The notes under the pieces: model-generated
What the model was told of the DNA's origin: nothing
The model's input: only the letters and a program-made list of their open reading frames with translations
Database searches by the model: none
Shown here: piece after piece, positions 22,962 to 32,651 of the stretch
Layout of the letters: every line of letters begins with the position of its first letter
Numbering within the stretch: position 1 is the first letter of the stretch
Program-made: the position numbers and the translations under genes
NCBI GenBank assembly: GCA_015178975.1
Contig: WHVD01000029.1
Location: forward strand, 558,001-622,000
Length of the DNA: 64,000 nucleotides
Direction of reading: 5' to 3'
From: Hysterangium stoloniferum
Lineage: Eukaryota > Basidiomycota > Agaricomycetes > Hysterangiales > Hysterangiaceae

Positions 22962-24781
22962 AACTAATATAGTAAAAGTCCTAAATACATAACAGCCTCC
23001 ACCAGTACACATGACAACCACCATATACAGTCCTTTCCCTCCCAAATAGCTTCAAGGGCCTGCAGTTGTGTCAGTGACTTGAAACTTATGAAACTCAGAC
23101 CAGGTGAATAACAACCTTGACAGGCTTGCTGTATCACAGGGGTCAATGCTGATGTGGTTGCAAACCTGCCCAAGATAAGATTGGAAAATTGTGCCAAACT
23201 TTTCTCATAATTTTATTTAGTATGCTATTCACTTTGTGCCAAGGCATCATAGAGTTCCAGTTTCATAGCATTAAAATATGCCCCTTCCCCAGCTGTTCTG
23301 GATCTTCCCACCAATGAAGGAAGTTCCTCACTAGCTTTCTTGGCTGCATTCACCACTTCCATTCCCCGGAAACAATGAACCCCATCAGAATAATATCAAT
23401 CCTCTTCATTAGTAAACCAGAAATCTAGAGGATGGAATACCTACAGCCTGTAGTGCCCACCATTGTCTCTCCTGCACTAGTGGAAAAGAATGTTCTTCCA
23501 CCCCATAATGGTGATCTGCCACTAATGTAGAATGGCCAGCTTGCATGTCACCAATCTCATTTCATTCTCTTATCCAATCATCCTTACATTCCTCATTTCT
23601 AACCGCATATTGACAATGGTGATGATAGAGGAAGATGGTGATCTGTCAAATGGCTGCCAGCCCCAGAGTACATGCTGGTCCAAATATGTTTTTGGCACTT
23701 TGTAAGGTTATCTGTCAGAGCCTGACTTTTCCAAAGTCTAGCTGGGCCAGTAAAGAGATGGTTCTTGAAACTATGCATGATAGGCTTACTGAAGATTGCA
23801 GCAGTGATTTCCACCTCTACTGGGTGAACTAAACTCAGGTAGATGTTCAGTAAAAGGGAGACTTCTGATGGAAGAAAACATGGGATGGGCTCATCTGCCC
23901 CAGTCTGGCTTTGCTGTTTATTTGCCCTCAAAGCATTGATCACCTGTCCATTATGAAAGAACAAGGTCTGGGGGCAGTTGGGGTGGTTACAGATGCTTGT
24001 CATCATTAGTTCCATTCATCTTCCTGGTTGACCCTGAAAGAATTGGATCACAACCAAGAGAAGTTTCAAGAATTCTTGCCCATGCTTTAACCATTGGTGG
24101 CATGACACCACATTCCAGACAAACTGAGGTTCATTAGAACCAATGGGAAAGATAGTATGTCCAAAAAATTCTCAGACACCTGGTGTGAAGAGTCAACAAA
24201 GGATATTGACCATTTAGGTACAACATGATGATATATTGACTATTAAAGTACAATATAAAAGTGGAATGTGTTCAGTTGACTTAAGTAGCCATAGGATAAC
24301 TAAGATGACTAAATAAAATGGAATTGACCTCACAGTATGATTCCAAAGGGTGAGTTAACAAAGTAATGATTCTAGAAGAGATAGGATGATACGAGTAATG
24401 TGAGATAGAAACTGATGGTGAGCTTTGACTATACAGTACAAAGCTATGTAGATAGATGTTGCAGATTCAAATTGGAAGCCATTCAGGATGGCTGAGATGA
24501 TACCCCAATCACAACTTGCAGGACACTGAAAAAGGGTGTCTGGGCAAGTCATGGTTATAGGGTAAAAGTGTCTCAGTTTTTTGTTACACCCACTAGTGTA
24601 CATAAGTATACAGTATGTAAGCACTCATAAGGTCTATGTACCCACAGGCATATATAGACCTTTGAACTAATATAAATGGATGTAATCAGAGAATTAGATG
24701 ATTTAGAAAATAGTAGAAAATAAGGAGACAATGTAGGGAATATAGTCTGACAAGATAGTTACATTCCCATCCATGAAGGGT

Positions 24782-26339
24782 TGTAATGTATTAGCCTTAT
24801 TTTAATACTATTTTCCGAAAAAGGAGTCCAATGCTCTATCAAAATGTGCAAATACTCAATTCACTACAAGGTAAAATAATTTAAGTATTTGATATTAATC
24901 AGTGGCAGCCTAAATAGACTTAGAACCCCTGAAGTCAAGAGTTTACTTGAATATATGCACCCTACTTCGCAAAGAAGGTTTTGAGAGCTGCTTGTGCAAG
25001 CTTGTTCTTTTTCTGTGATAACAACTACTAAAATAAGAATAACAATTTACTGATTCCGAAGCTAGATTTAACTTCAATGCTAGCTAGTTTATATATATTT
25101 TATACTATTTGTCAAACAGTAAAAATATTTATAAACGGGTCAAAAGATTAGATATAGAATAAAACACTTATTTGGCTAATATATGCTTTATTTACACTAA
25201 CCTACAGGGTCTACTGTGATACTAACTTATCAGGATCTTAATGTAGTCTTAAGGATTCTGCAAGGATATTCTCAGTATTTGTTTATGTGAATATGCTTTA
25301 CTGATTCACAATAAATGAACAAAGGAACGGGATTATTTGCAATGTAATAAACAGTCAAATTACTCAACTAGAGGTGACTGAAGTTTACTGGAATCTTATA
25401 GAATATTCTACAATATTCTATCTATTATTAGTATCTACAATCTTACTACACTTTATCAGCCACATCAGTGTGCCACTGCAGCAAGCAGTTTATTCCACCC
25501 CTTGTTGGGCTGTTGGACAAATAAATACAAATACTTAGTCACCTCTAGTTGAGCTGCTGACCTAAGTTAACTCAGGATTCTTTGTCACCTCTTTTTGAGT
25601 AATTTGACTATAATCCTACAATCAGGATTCCCTGCCACCTCTTGTTGAGCTTCTGGTATTAATCCTTTATACTATAGTCACCTCTTAATTGAGTATTGAT
25701 TATTAGTTTTCTTTACATTGTTATTTGTAGTCTAAAACTTCAGTCACCTCTAGTTGAGTAATTTGACTGTTTATTACATTGCAAATAATCCCGTTCCTTT
25801 GTTCATTTATTGTGAATCAGTAAAGCATATTCACATAAACAAATACTGAGAATATCCTTGCAGAATCCTTAAGACTACATTAAGATCCTGATAAGTTAGT
25901 ATCACAGTAGACCCTGTAGGTTAGTGTAAATAAAGCATATATTAGCCAAATAAGTGTTTTATTCTATATCTAATCTTTTGACCCGTTTATAAATATTTTT
26001 ACTGTTTGACAAATAGTATAAAATATATATAAACTAGCTAGCATTGAAGTTAAATCTAGCTTCGGAATCAGTAAATTGTTATTCTTATTTTAGTAGTTGT
26101 TATCACAGAAAAAGAACAAGCTTGCACAAGCAGCTCTCAAAACCTTCTTTGCGAAGTAGGGTGCATATATTCAAGTAAACTCTTGACTTCAGGGGTTCTA
26201 AGTCTATTTAGGCCGCCACTGATTAATATCAAATACTTAAATTATTTTACCTTGTAGTGAATTGAGTATTTGCACATTTTGATAGAGCATTGGACTCCTT
26301 TTTCGGAAAATAGTATTAAAATAAGGCTAATACATTACA
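24782..26339. mobile_element. Foldback element, 605-bp inverted arms, Ginger-like ends
   Basis: The left arm 24782-25386 and right arm 25735-26339 are reverse complements of equal length, with only one mismatch noticed by eye (CAGTGGCAGCC against CAGTGGCGGCC). The outer ends are TGTAATGTATTAGCC and GGCTAATACATTACA; the 5-bp duplication AGGGT flanks it (24777-24781, 26340-26344). The 348-base centre has no gene but repeats the word TCACCTCTAGTTGAG in several variants. TGTnR...YnACA ends with a 4-5 bp duplication are described for Ginger-type DNA transposons, whose transposase resembles gypsy integrase, so this is best read as a non-autonomous member; that class assignment is inference. Confidence 0.8.
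25387..25734. other. Central spacer of the foldback element
   Basis: 348 bases, AT-rich, without coding. Variants of CACCTCTAGTTGAG occur at about 25540, 25588, 25641 and 25679, with further copies just inside each arm (25368-25382 inverted, 25743-25757). Such spaced short repeats could be transposase binding sites; this is a guess. Confidence 0.6.
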
Positions 26340-26354
26340 AGGGTACTGCTCACA

Positions 26355-26424
26355 CCTGGTACTTTTGATTGTAAAAAGAGTGCCATTAAGGCTGACCTAT
26401 GTAGCTCTTTGAACTGGGGGGCAC
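26355..26424 (+). mobile_element. 3' end of a gypsy element with purine tract
   Basis: Fossil. The 14 bases GAACTGGGGGGCAC directly precede the LTR at 26425, exactly as in the elements ending at 45175 and 61675. The matching piece before the solo LTR (CAGACACCTGG, about 24173-24183) is the same element's sequence. The rest of the element is missing. Confidence 0.6.
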
Positions 26425-27391
26425 TGTGAGGGGTGCCCTAGGAAATATAATTATTCTACTGTATTATATTTCACATATTTTTCCTTATTTTTCTACCATT
26501 TTTCTAGTTAGGATATTCTTCATATAGCCTCATTTTCATTACTATATATACTTGTGGCTACATAGACTGTTGTGGGTTCACACATACTGTAGTTTTGTGT
26601 ACACTAGGCACAAGTAATATTCAGACACTTTTACCCCATAACCACAATTTGCCATAGACATCATTTAGAGTGTCCACTGCAAGCTGTGATTGGGGTATCA
26701 TCTCAGCCATCCCAAATGGCTATTACTTGAACTCTAATGTTTCTCTCTCAGCTTTGTACTTTACAGTTGAAGCTTAGAGTTCATCACTTAAACTGACTCA
26801 TAGCCATCAACACTTCCTCACATCTGTCAGGGCTCTGAATATTTTTCTTGTTTTTTAATCTCTGTTTAAATTTGTGTTTAGTTTAGTTTATTTTGTCACA
26901 TGATACACACATGTCAAAATATTGAGTTTAAACTTTATTTAGTTTTGCTTTAGTATAAATACTTCAGGATGCACATAACTAGACCCCAGTTTCAATCTCT
27001 TAGGATTTCCACTAAACACAAGTGTGATATTCTTAAGTCATTAGAACTTCTATCCCTCTATCCCTTATCCTTGTCTTCCTTTCCTTCTTTGTGTTTTGGT
27101 AGCCTTGTTAGTGTTTTCCTAACAATTTTGTCCTAACAACATCCTTCCATTCTCTGCTGTAAACCATCTTACTCTGTTTCATTGGACTAGATCCATTAGG
27201 AATTGTACTGTTAAAGGTCAATTCTGTTTTCTTATCTTAGTTGCCTTCAGCTACTGTACAGTTGCTTATAGTGATTGACACATTTTATACTTGTATTGTA
27301 CTTTAATAGTCAATGCATCTGTATCATACCTAGAAGGTCAATATTCTTTGTACAGTATATTAAACAGTTAGAATCCTAATGACTCTTCACA
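26425..27391 (+). mobile_element. 3' LTR (TGTGAGGGG...CTCTTCACA), with a nested LTR
   Basis: It begins TGTGAGGGGTGCC after a purine tract and ends GACTCTTCACA. After removal of the nested LTR (26825-27138) and one duplication it is about 648 bp. It contains the family words CAGACACTTTTACCCC and GATTGGGGTATCATCTCAGC. The right flank is Tc1 sequence; no left duplication is expected because the left side is internal sequence. Confidence 0.8.
26825..27138 (+). mobile_element. Solo LTR (TGTCAGGG...CCTAACA), 314 bp
   Basis: TGTCAGGGCTCTG to TTGTCCTAACA with the duplication ACATC on both sides (26820-26824, 27139-27143). It matches the LTR stub after the chromodomain fragment at 20024-20062, so it belongs to that chromovirus family. 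Confidence 0.88.
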
Positions 27392-27471
27392 TGAAGTGCC
27401 TTGGGAAGCTTGGTGGGGATGTCCACCAGAGGATTTGGGGAGGTCAGGACAATGCTCAGAGCAAATATGAC

Positions 27472-28094
27472 TGTGAGAGGTACTGTGAAATATATTCCAA
27501 AATATACATAGTCTGGACAGGCCCACACTATATTTCAATTATTATTTCTATTTCTCTCTATTTTATCATATGCATATATTAGTTTGATGATCTATGTACT
27601 CCTATGGGTACATAGACTCTTGTGGGCACATACACACTAGACCAATGTACTTTAGCACCTGTAATTGAAACTCAGACACTTTTTACCCCACAACCATGAC
27701 TTACCCAGACACTCCTTTAGTGTACTGTAAGTCATGACTGGGGTATCATCTCAGCCATCCTGAATGGCTTACAACTGAATCCACCATTGCTATCTAGCTT
27801 TGCACTGAATAGTCGAAGCTTGAACTACTGTCAGTTTCAACTCACACTTTATAGCACTTGTATTAAGCTCCTTCTCTTTCAACTCATTACTTAGTTGATT
27901 CACTTCCTGGAATCATACTGCAAAGTCAATTCTGTTCCTTTAGGTCGACTTAGGTGTCTTACCAGTGCTAAGTTGACCAGAACTATTTATTTCATATATT
28001 GTACTTGATAGTCAATATGTATATTGTCATGTCATACCTAAGCAGTCAATATTCTTCATATATAGAACAGTTATAACTTCCACAACTCTTCACA
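27472..28094 (+). mobile_element. Solo LTR, 623 bp, in Tc1 copy 2
   Basis: TGTGAGAGGTACTG to ACAACTCTTCACA, flanked by ATGAC (27467-27471, 28095-28099). Tc1 sequence resumes immediately (compare 17220-17235). It is closely related to the 3' LTR at 45176-45800. Confidence 0.92.
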
Positions 28095-28282
28095 ATGACT
28101 AATTGTGGCACTGCTGAGATGAGTTTGGTGATAGATGTAAGCTCCTGAAATGCCAGAGTCAGGCAGAGTAAGAATGTGCTGAATTTGGTTGGAGGAGAGC
28201 TTTTGCATTGTAGGCTAGGGTGTTTATGGGATTTGAACTGGTTGTTTTCACCTTATACATTGGGGGAGGGTGGTCACATGAC

Positions 28283-28835
28283 AAGGCTCTCTTGTTCTGT
28301 GACCACCACCTGCCTCTGGGGTTGGGTCCCCCATGCTCATGGTAGAAGGATAGAGAGGTGGATGACAGTGAACAGGCTTGGGGAGATTCACTGCTCTGTC
28401 AAAGTCGGCAGCCTTCAGCCACACACCAGTGTCACCTGTGGACCGTCACTGGCATCTCCTAAACCATGACCGCAGCCTGGCAGTGGTCTTTTCTTCCTAC
28501 GCACCCCTGACTCCAGCATTCACTTATGCACTAGCAATGCAAGACTTTGGTGTGCCTGCAGCCGTTGTTGACACCTGTTAGCAGGATCTTGGGTTCTTCC
28601 TGGGGCTTTGGCCCAAATGGCATATGCTATTCACTGGGCAAGTTCAGTGCAATCACCTCTCTTTATTCGACCATCCTGCCAACTACCACTTGCTCCAATG
28701 CATCTGGCCTGCTTCTCTTCATTCTCCCGTAGATACTATAGTAGCTATGCTCTATACAATGCTACAGAACTGCTATGTATCTTAGTTATGCGACGCAGTA
28801 TATAAATGTATTAAATAAATAAAAAATAAAAAAAA
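28283..28835 (+). mobile_element. Poly(A)-tailed retroinsertion, 553 bp
   Basis: It ends in an A-rich tail (TTAAATAAATAAAAAATAAA then A) and is flanked by a 15-bp direct repeat GGGTGGTCACATGAC (28268-28282, 28836-28850) that is single in Tc1 copy 1 (GGGTGGTTGCATGAC). A long duplication plus A-tail means target-primed insertion by a LINE machinery. The body has plus-strand open frames (28378-28581, 28608-28805) but no LINE domain that I recognise; it could be a 5'-truncated LINE, a SINE, or a retrocopy of a host transcript. Confidence 0.75.
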
Positions 28836-29130
28836 GGGTGGTCACATGACTTTGTTGAATGTAATAACCAAAGTCATGTGACTAGGACATGTTTTGAACT
28901 TTAAAAATGTATGCAACAAACCCTTACAAAGAGTTGTGGTGTGTGAGATGATGGACTTACCAAATAAGGACATGGATCCTCATGGCTGTGCATTCACGGA
29001 GGTATGATGCTGAAGTATATTACATAATATTTTCAGAAATTTGGAGAATTTATTTCTTGAGGAATAGACATGTCTTTCAAAAAGTACAAAATATTGTAAG
29101 GGCTTTGTTGCCTACTGTGTGTGTAAGGGT

Positions 29131-29796
29131 GTTCTCTGTTCCACAAGCAAATGCCAGTCATAAGGCTATTACTGTACCTAATGTCACTCAAGATTCGCAC
29201 AACCAAGTCTCGTGTTTATATTAATATAGAGACATGTTGATCAAATAGTTTCCCTCTCGCCTTATAATAAAATTTTCAATTAAATGACGATTAGGTTTGG
29301 TTCTGGTACTTCGCCCGCCTCACAAAAACGATTTCGTCGCTTTCTTCAGTGACTTTCCATTCACCCACTATTAATTCACAGACCAGAACAACGGAAATAA
29401 GCATCATCTGATTTAGTTTTATAATACTCAATTTTTTTTTTGAGTCCCAGAACGTAGTGCTCTTCTTCTGGCGGCTATCTCCATGCGCCTCATCAGTGCC
29501 ATTCCTGATCATTTTATGTTCTGACCTATAACAGACATTCTACCAAAAAAAAAAAGGATACAGAGGGTGCTTAATGACGACAAACATGGGGTAATCGAGG
29601 GACCTCGCCCATAAGGCTTTGATTCCTTGCGGAAACACCGATGGCGACCAGTGCCGAAAACCACACATTACTAGAGGGACGCCACTTATAAAGCTCTGAT
29701 TTATTTCGCAAACATTCGATCATGACATGGTGAGTTCCAAGGAGCAATATATGAAAATAGTTCCATCACACGAAGCAGTGACATTGAAACGGTTAC
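29131..29796. other. Junction from repeats to the P450 gene; no gene seen
   Basis: After the Tc1 tail the sequence becomes less repetitive. A minus-strand frame at 29291-29512 has no recognisable motif. The right part is downstream of the P450 stop codon and should include its 3' untranslated region and polyadenylation site, which I cannot pinpoint. Confidence 0.4.
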
Positions 29797-31873
29797 CTAA
29801 TGGTGTTCTTTAATCAACGCCTCTGCCGCTACTGAACGAGGCACGAAACTACATTTGAAAGGTGCAGGACGTCTGTCAGGATCTTCAACATTTCAGTTAT
29901 ATGATATCTAGTGACAATACTCACGAAAGCATTCCTGGAATAAATGCGTTAGCATCCGGACGGAGTGCGCCAGGGGGGAGAATGATGTTGAAGACGTGCA
30001 GAATTGATGCTATGGTAATGAAGAGACTACTTTCCGCCATAGCGCGGCCAGGACATGCCCTACCACGCTCAGTTAGTTGTGAATAATAATCCAAATCCTC
30101 TTTACCTTCTTCCGAAACCAAAAGCAGCGGCCGGGTCTTTCATGTCGGGGGAGTGTAGAAATCGTTCGGGCTTGAATTCCATTGTATCCGGGCCATACAT
30201 GGCCTCAGAGTGAAGTATGCCCCTATACCAGCTCTTGCAAGACTAAATTAACTCAATGGTGGCACACGAACCATGCATTTCCTTGGACTATAGTGCCAGC
30301 AGGTATGAAGTATTGGCCAACGACGTCATCTTGCATAAGACGATGCGGGATTGCGATAGTTGCGACGGGATGCCAGCGCAATGTCTCCTTGCACAATGCG
30401 ACAAGGTATGGTAGCTGGCTGCGATCTTCGAACGACGGCAAACGGTTTGGTCCTATAACCGCATCGAACTCTTTCTGGGCAGTCAATTGAGCTTCTGGAT
30501 ACAGAATCATGGCAAGAATAAAGATTTCCAAGGTACAAGATGTCTGAAACATTAAAACTATTGAGCATTGCCGGAACCAAAAACCGAGATGCTTACCGTC
30601 TCAGCGCCTGCCCCATAAACGACTCCTGCTAAGTTGCGAATAAGTTCTTCTTCACCTTCCGAGACCTTCTGATCCTTCGCTTTTGCATATGCTTCCTCTA
30701 ATAATGTGGCGGTCAATGACGGTTTCGCAGTTCCAGCCGCCTGAGCACTTGTCTTATCTCCAATCACTGGTCAACCAGAGAATAAACATACAAGTTCGTT
30801 CTTTACCCATTGGAAGGGTATAGTAGGCATATCCAGGACTCTTTTCTTCCAAATTTTGGCCTTCTTCTGAAAGCCGGCGCCCGGAAACCATTCAGGAAGT
30901 CGTTGCACTATGACATTAGTGAGATGGAGGGGTGGACAGAGGAATAATGGTTACATATGGGTATTGTATTGACCAAATATGAGCTTGGAGGGCCAATTTC
31001 TCCAGCCAATCCGAGTACAAATTCAGCAGTTGCAATGTATGGATCGTTTTTCGGGAGTATATCTATCCCATATGTAATCTGCATCGATTCAAGGAATGAA
31101 CGTCTGTCTGAATTTTTTTATTTGATACTGGATTACCTCCATAATAGCTGCTCCTATCGAGTGTCGGATAAGTGATTCCCAGTTATCCTTGGAGTTATGG
31201 AGCTGGTATAGCAGGTTCCTACCAATGGTTCCGGATCACACTTCTGCTATGTGGTATACGAGGATATGGCTCACCTTGAATGTTTGGTTTGTACTGGGGT
31301 GTATTGGCTCAGCACTCTGCTGTTGAACTTCTGGTGAAAGGCATGTCGGTGCTGTCGCCATCGTTCACCGTAGGGAATCAAGGCAAGCGACCAAGGCATT
31401 CCTGCTCTAGCAAAGATGAACACATAAGACTTCGGTAACGATTTAAATATAACAGAACACGGCATACAGTTCAAACATAGGTACGATGGGTCGATCAGAA
31501 TAAATTGCGGATCTTTTATCCAAAAGTTCATACGCCATTTCGGTCGAGTTAATATATAACAGACAGGTCCCGAAAACATTGAGACAAACGAGGTCACCTG
31601 AAAGAAAATTAGACATGTGTTAAGCTCGTACATGGACGCCATTTTACCATATTTCTTATGCCATTCGGAATATGTTTCCCATTCGTGATGGGATGGTACT
31701 TGTCGCAGATTACCTATCAAAAAATCACCAGGAGGACCTGGAGGTAGCTTCAGTCCTGGTGGAAGGGGGCCATTTAGTAGACCTTTAGGAACCCGTGTCC
31801 GAAATACTAAGCGTAACATCACAACGAATAAGCCAACAGTAGTAAAAATCCCTACGGCAGTAGACGAAGGCAT
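29797..31873 (-). CDS. Microsomal cytochrome P450, spliced and apparently intact
   Basis: A class II fungal P450 monooxygenase, expected to be anchored in the endoplasmic reticulum and fed by P450 reductase. Start ATG at 31873; an N-terminal membrane anchor (GIFTTVGLFVVMLRLVF) is followed by the proline hinge LPPGPPGD. Exon 1 ends at 31648 and introns run 31647-31598 and 31467-31407, with exons reading YGDLVCLNVFG across the first and PYGERWRQHRHAFHQKF (C-helix WxxxR) after the second. Further on are YGIDILPKNDPYIATAEFVL, LPEWFPGAGFQKKAKIW, the I-helix oxygen-binding region AGVVYGAGAETVS, ExxR as KETLRWHP, and the heme loop FGFGRR/ACPG, split by a 47-base intron (about 30110-30064). The last exon ends RPAPFKCSFVPRS...KEHH with a stop at 29797-29799. 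It resembles ordA-like Agaricomycete P450s; the CYP family and substrate are unknown. No break was found in any exon read. Confidence 0.92.
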
Positions 31874-31899
31874 GATTGTGAGTGCAAGCTACTTAGCTG

Positions 31900-32434
31900 C
31901 CCCTATGTTCTCTTTTGTATGCTTCAATGTCATTACCCGACGGCGCGTCCGGGTTGTTTGCAATTAACTTTGACAAGGCTACTAGTATTCTCCCCTATGT
32001 TCTCTTTTGTATGCTTCAATGTCATTATGCAACCTGACGGCGCGTCCGGGTTGTTGCAATTCATTTTGACAAGGCTACTAGTATTCTCCCCTATGTTCTC
32101 TTTTGTATGCTTCAATGTCATTATGCAACCGTCCGGGTTGTTGCAATTCATTTTGACAAGGCTACTAGTATTCTCCCCTATGTTCTCTTTTGTATGCTTC
32201 AATGTCATTATGCAACCGTCCGGGTTGTTGCAATTCATTTTGACAAGGCTACTAGTATTCTCCCCTATGTTCTCTTTTGTATGCTTCAATGTCATTATGC
32301 AACCGTCCGGGTTGTTGCAATTCATTTTGACAAGGCTACTAGTATTCTCCCCTATGTTCTCTTTTGTATGCTTCAATGTCATTATGCAACCGTCCGGGTT
32401 GTTTGCAATTCATTTTGACAAGGCGATAGTCCCC
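31900..32434. repeat. 87-base minisatellite, six copies, at the P450 5' side
   Basis: CCCCTATGTTCTCTTTTGTA starts at 31900, 31992, 32088, 32175, 32262 and 32349, giving spacings of 92, 96, 87, 87 and 87. The last copies are virtually identical, so expansion is recent. Because 87 is a multiple of three the array is open on both strands; this does not make it a gene. The first copy lies only 27 bases from the P450 start codon, so it occupies the 5' untranslated region or core promoter. Confidence 0.92.
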
Positions 32435-32436
32435 CT

Positions 32437-32547
32437 TTTCGTAGAAGACTCCAATGTTTTCGTAGAAGACTTCGTAGCTTTTGTAGAAGATTCCCCAGTT
32501 TTTGTAGAAGACTCCGCAGCTTTTGTAGAAAACTCCACCGTTTTCTA
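32437..32547. repeat. 21-base tandem repeat, five copies
   Basis: Variants of GTAGAAGACTCCNNNGTTTT occur five times in a row directly beyond the 87-base array. The unit is a multiple of three and reads VEDSNVF-like on the plus strand. Confidence 0.85.
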
Positions 32548-32651
32548 GACAAAAAGTCATCTAGCCGGAAAAAGCTGGCAGTTTACCGAGGGCGCGGAAG
32601 TATGGCAGTTTAGACACCATCCCCCCTACTCACACATACATGCACAGCGAT

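Larger units (their letters stand above)
20063..24160 (-). pseudogene. Telomere-linked-type RecQ helicase, broken
   Basis: On the minus strand, starting near 24160: an N-terminal region (LFFHNGQVINALRANKQQSQ, then TGADEPIPCFLPSEV) as in fungal TLH/RecQ-like helicases; a Q-motif-like segment (QLQALEAIWEGKDCI, about 23050); a Walker A region altered to CTGGGCYVF (GGGKS expected); TLVVVLFVALKQDIQ (about 22040); the DEAH box in VDEAHVILTAGDYRGDV (about 21820); motif III as LLSVTIPLHLTSYL; then EELEVRAYHSGVPLAD, AEGRTPLVVAMTAF and a SVIHAGI motif up to 21332. It continues beyond an LTR with NYIQEMGQALYDKRVPYIIM and a Cys-rich end (CDICCEHMGC). An LTR (20470-21331) and an 861-bp insertion (22101-22961) split it, and there are several stops. 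It cannot be functional. Confidence 0.8.
24184..26354 (-). mobile_element. Solo LTR (TGTGAG...CTTCACA family), split by a foldback element
   Basis: On the plus strand it begins TGTGAAGAGTC and ends ACTGCTCACA, flanked by CCTGG (24179-24183 and 26355-26359). Removing the foldback element at 24782-26339 with one AGGGT leaves about 608 bp, close to its relatives of 623-625 bp at 27472 and 45176. It contains the shared family words GATACCCCAATCACAACTTG and GGTAAAAGTGTCTCAG. The flanks are the 3' end of a gypsy element. Confidence 0.85.
27392..29130 (-). mobile_element. Tc1/mariner element, copy 2, N-terminal part only
   Basis: The pieces GCTTGGTGGGGATGTCC (27410), TTGTGGCACTGCTGAGATG (28103), ATTTGGTTGGAGGAGAGC (28182) and the tail to 29130 align with 17165-17690 of copy 1 in the same order. 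Only the transposase start region and flanking end are kept; the catalytic part is absent. A solo LTR (27472-28094) and a poly(A) retroinsertion (28283-28835) divide it. Confidence 0.75.

Noticed and set aside
24782-26339. Pair of LTRs of one retroelement
   Set aside because: The arms are inverted, not direct, and no gag or pol sequence lies between them.
31933-32382. 149-codon minus-strand frame over the 87-base repeats
   Set aside because: An 87-base unit without stops stays open by arithmetic; it overlaps the opposite-strand frame and shows no domain.
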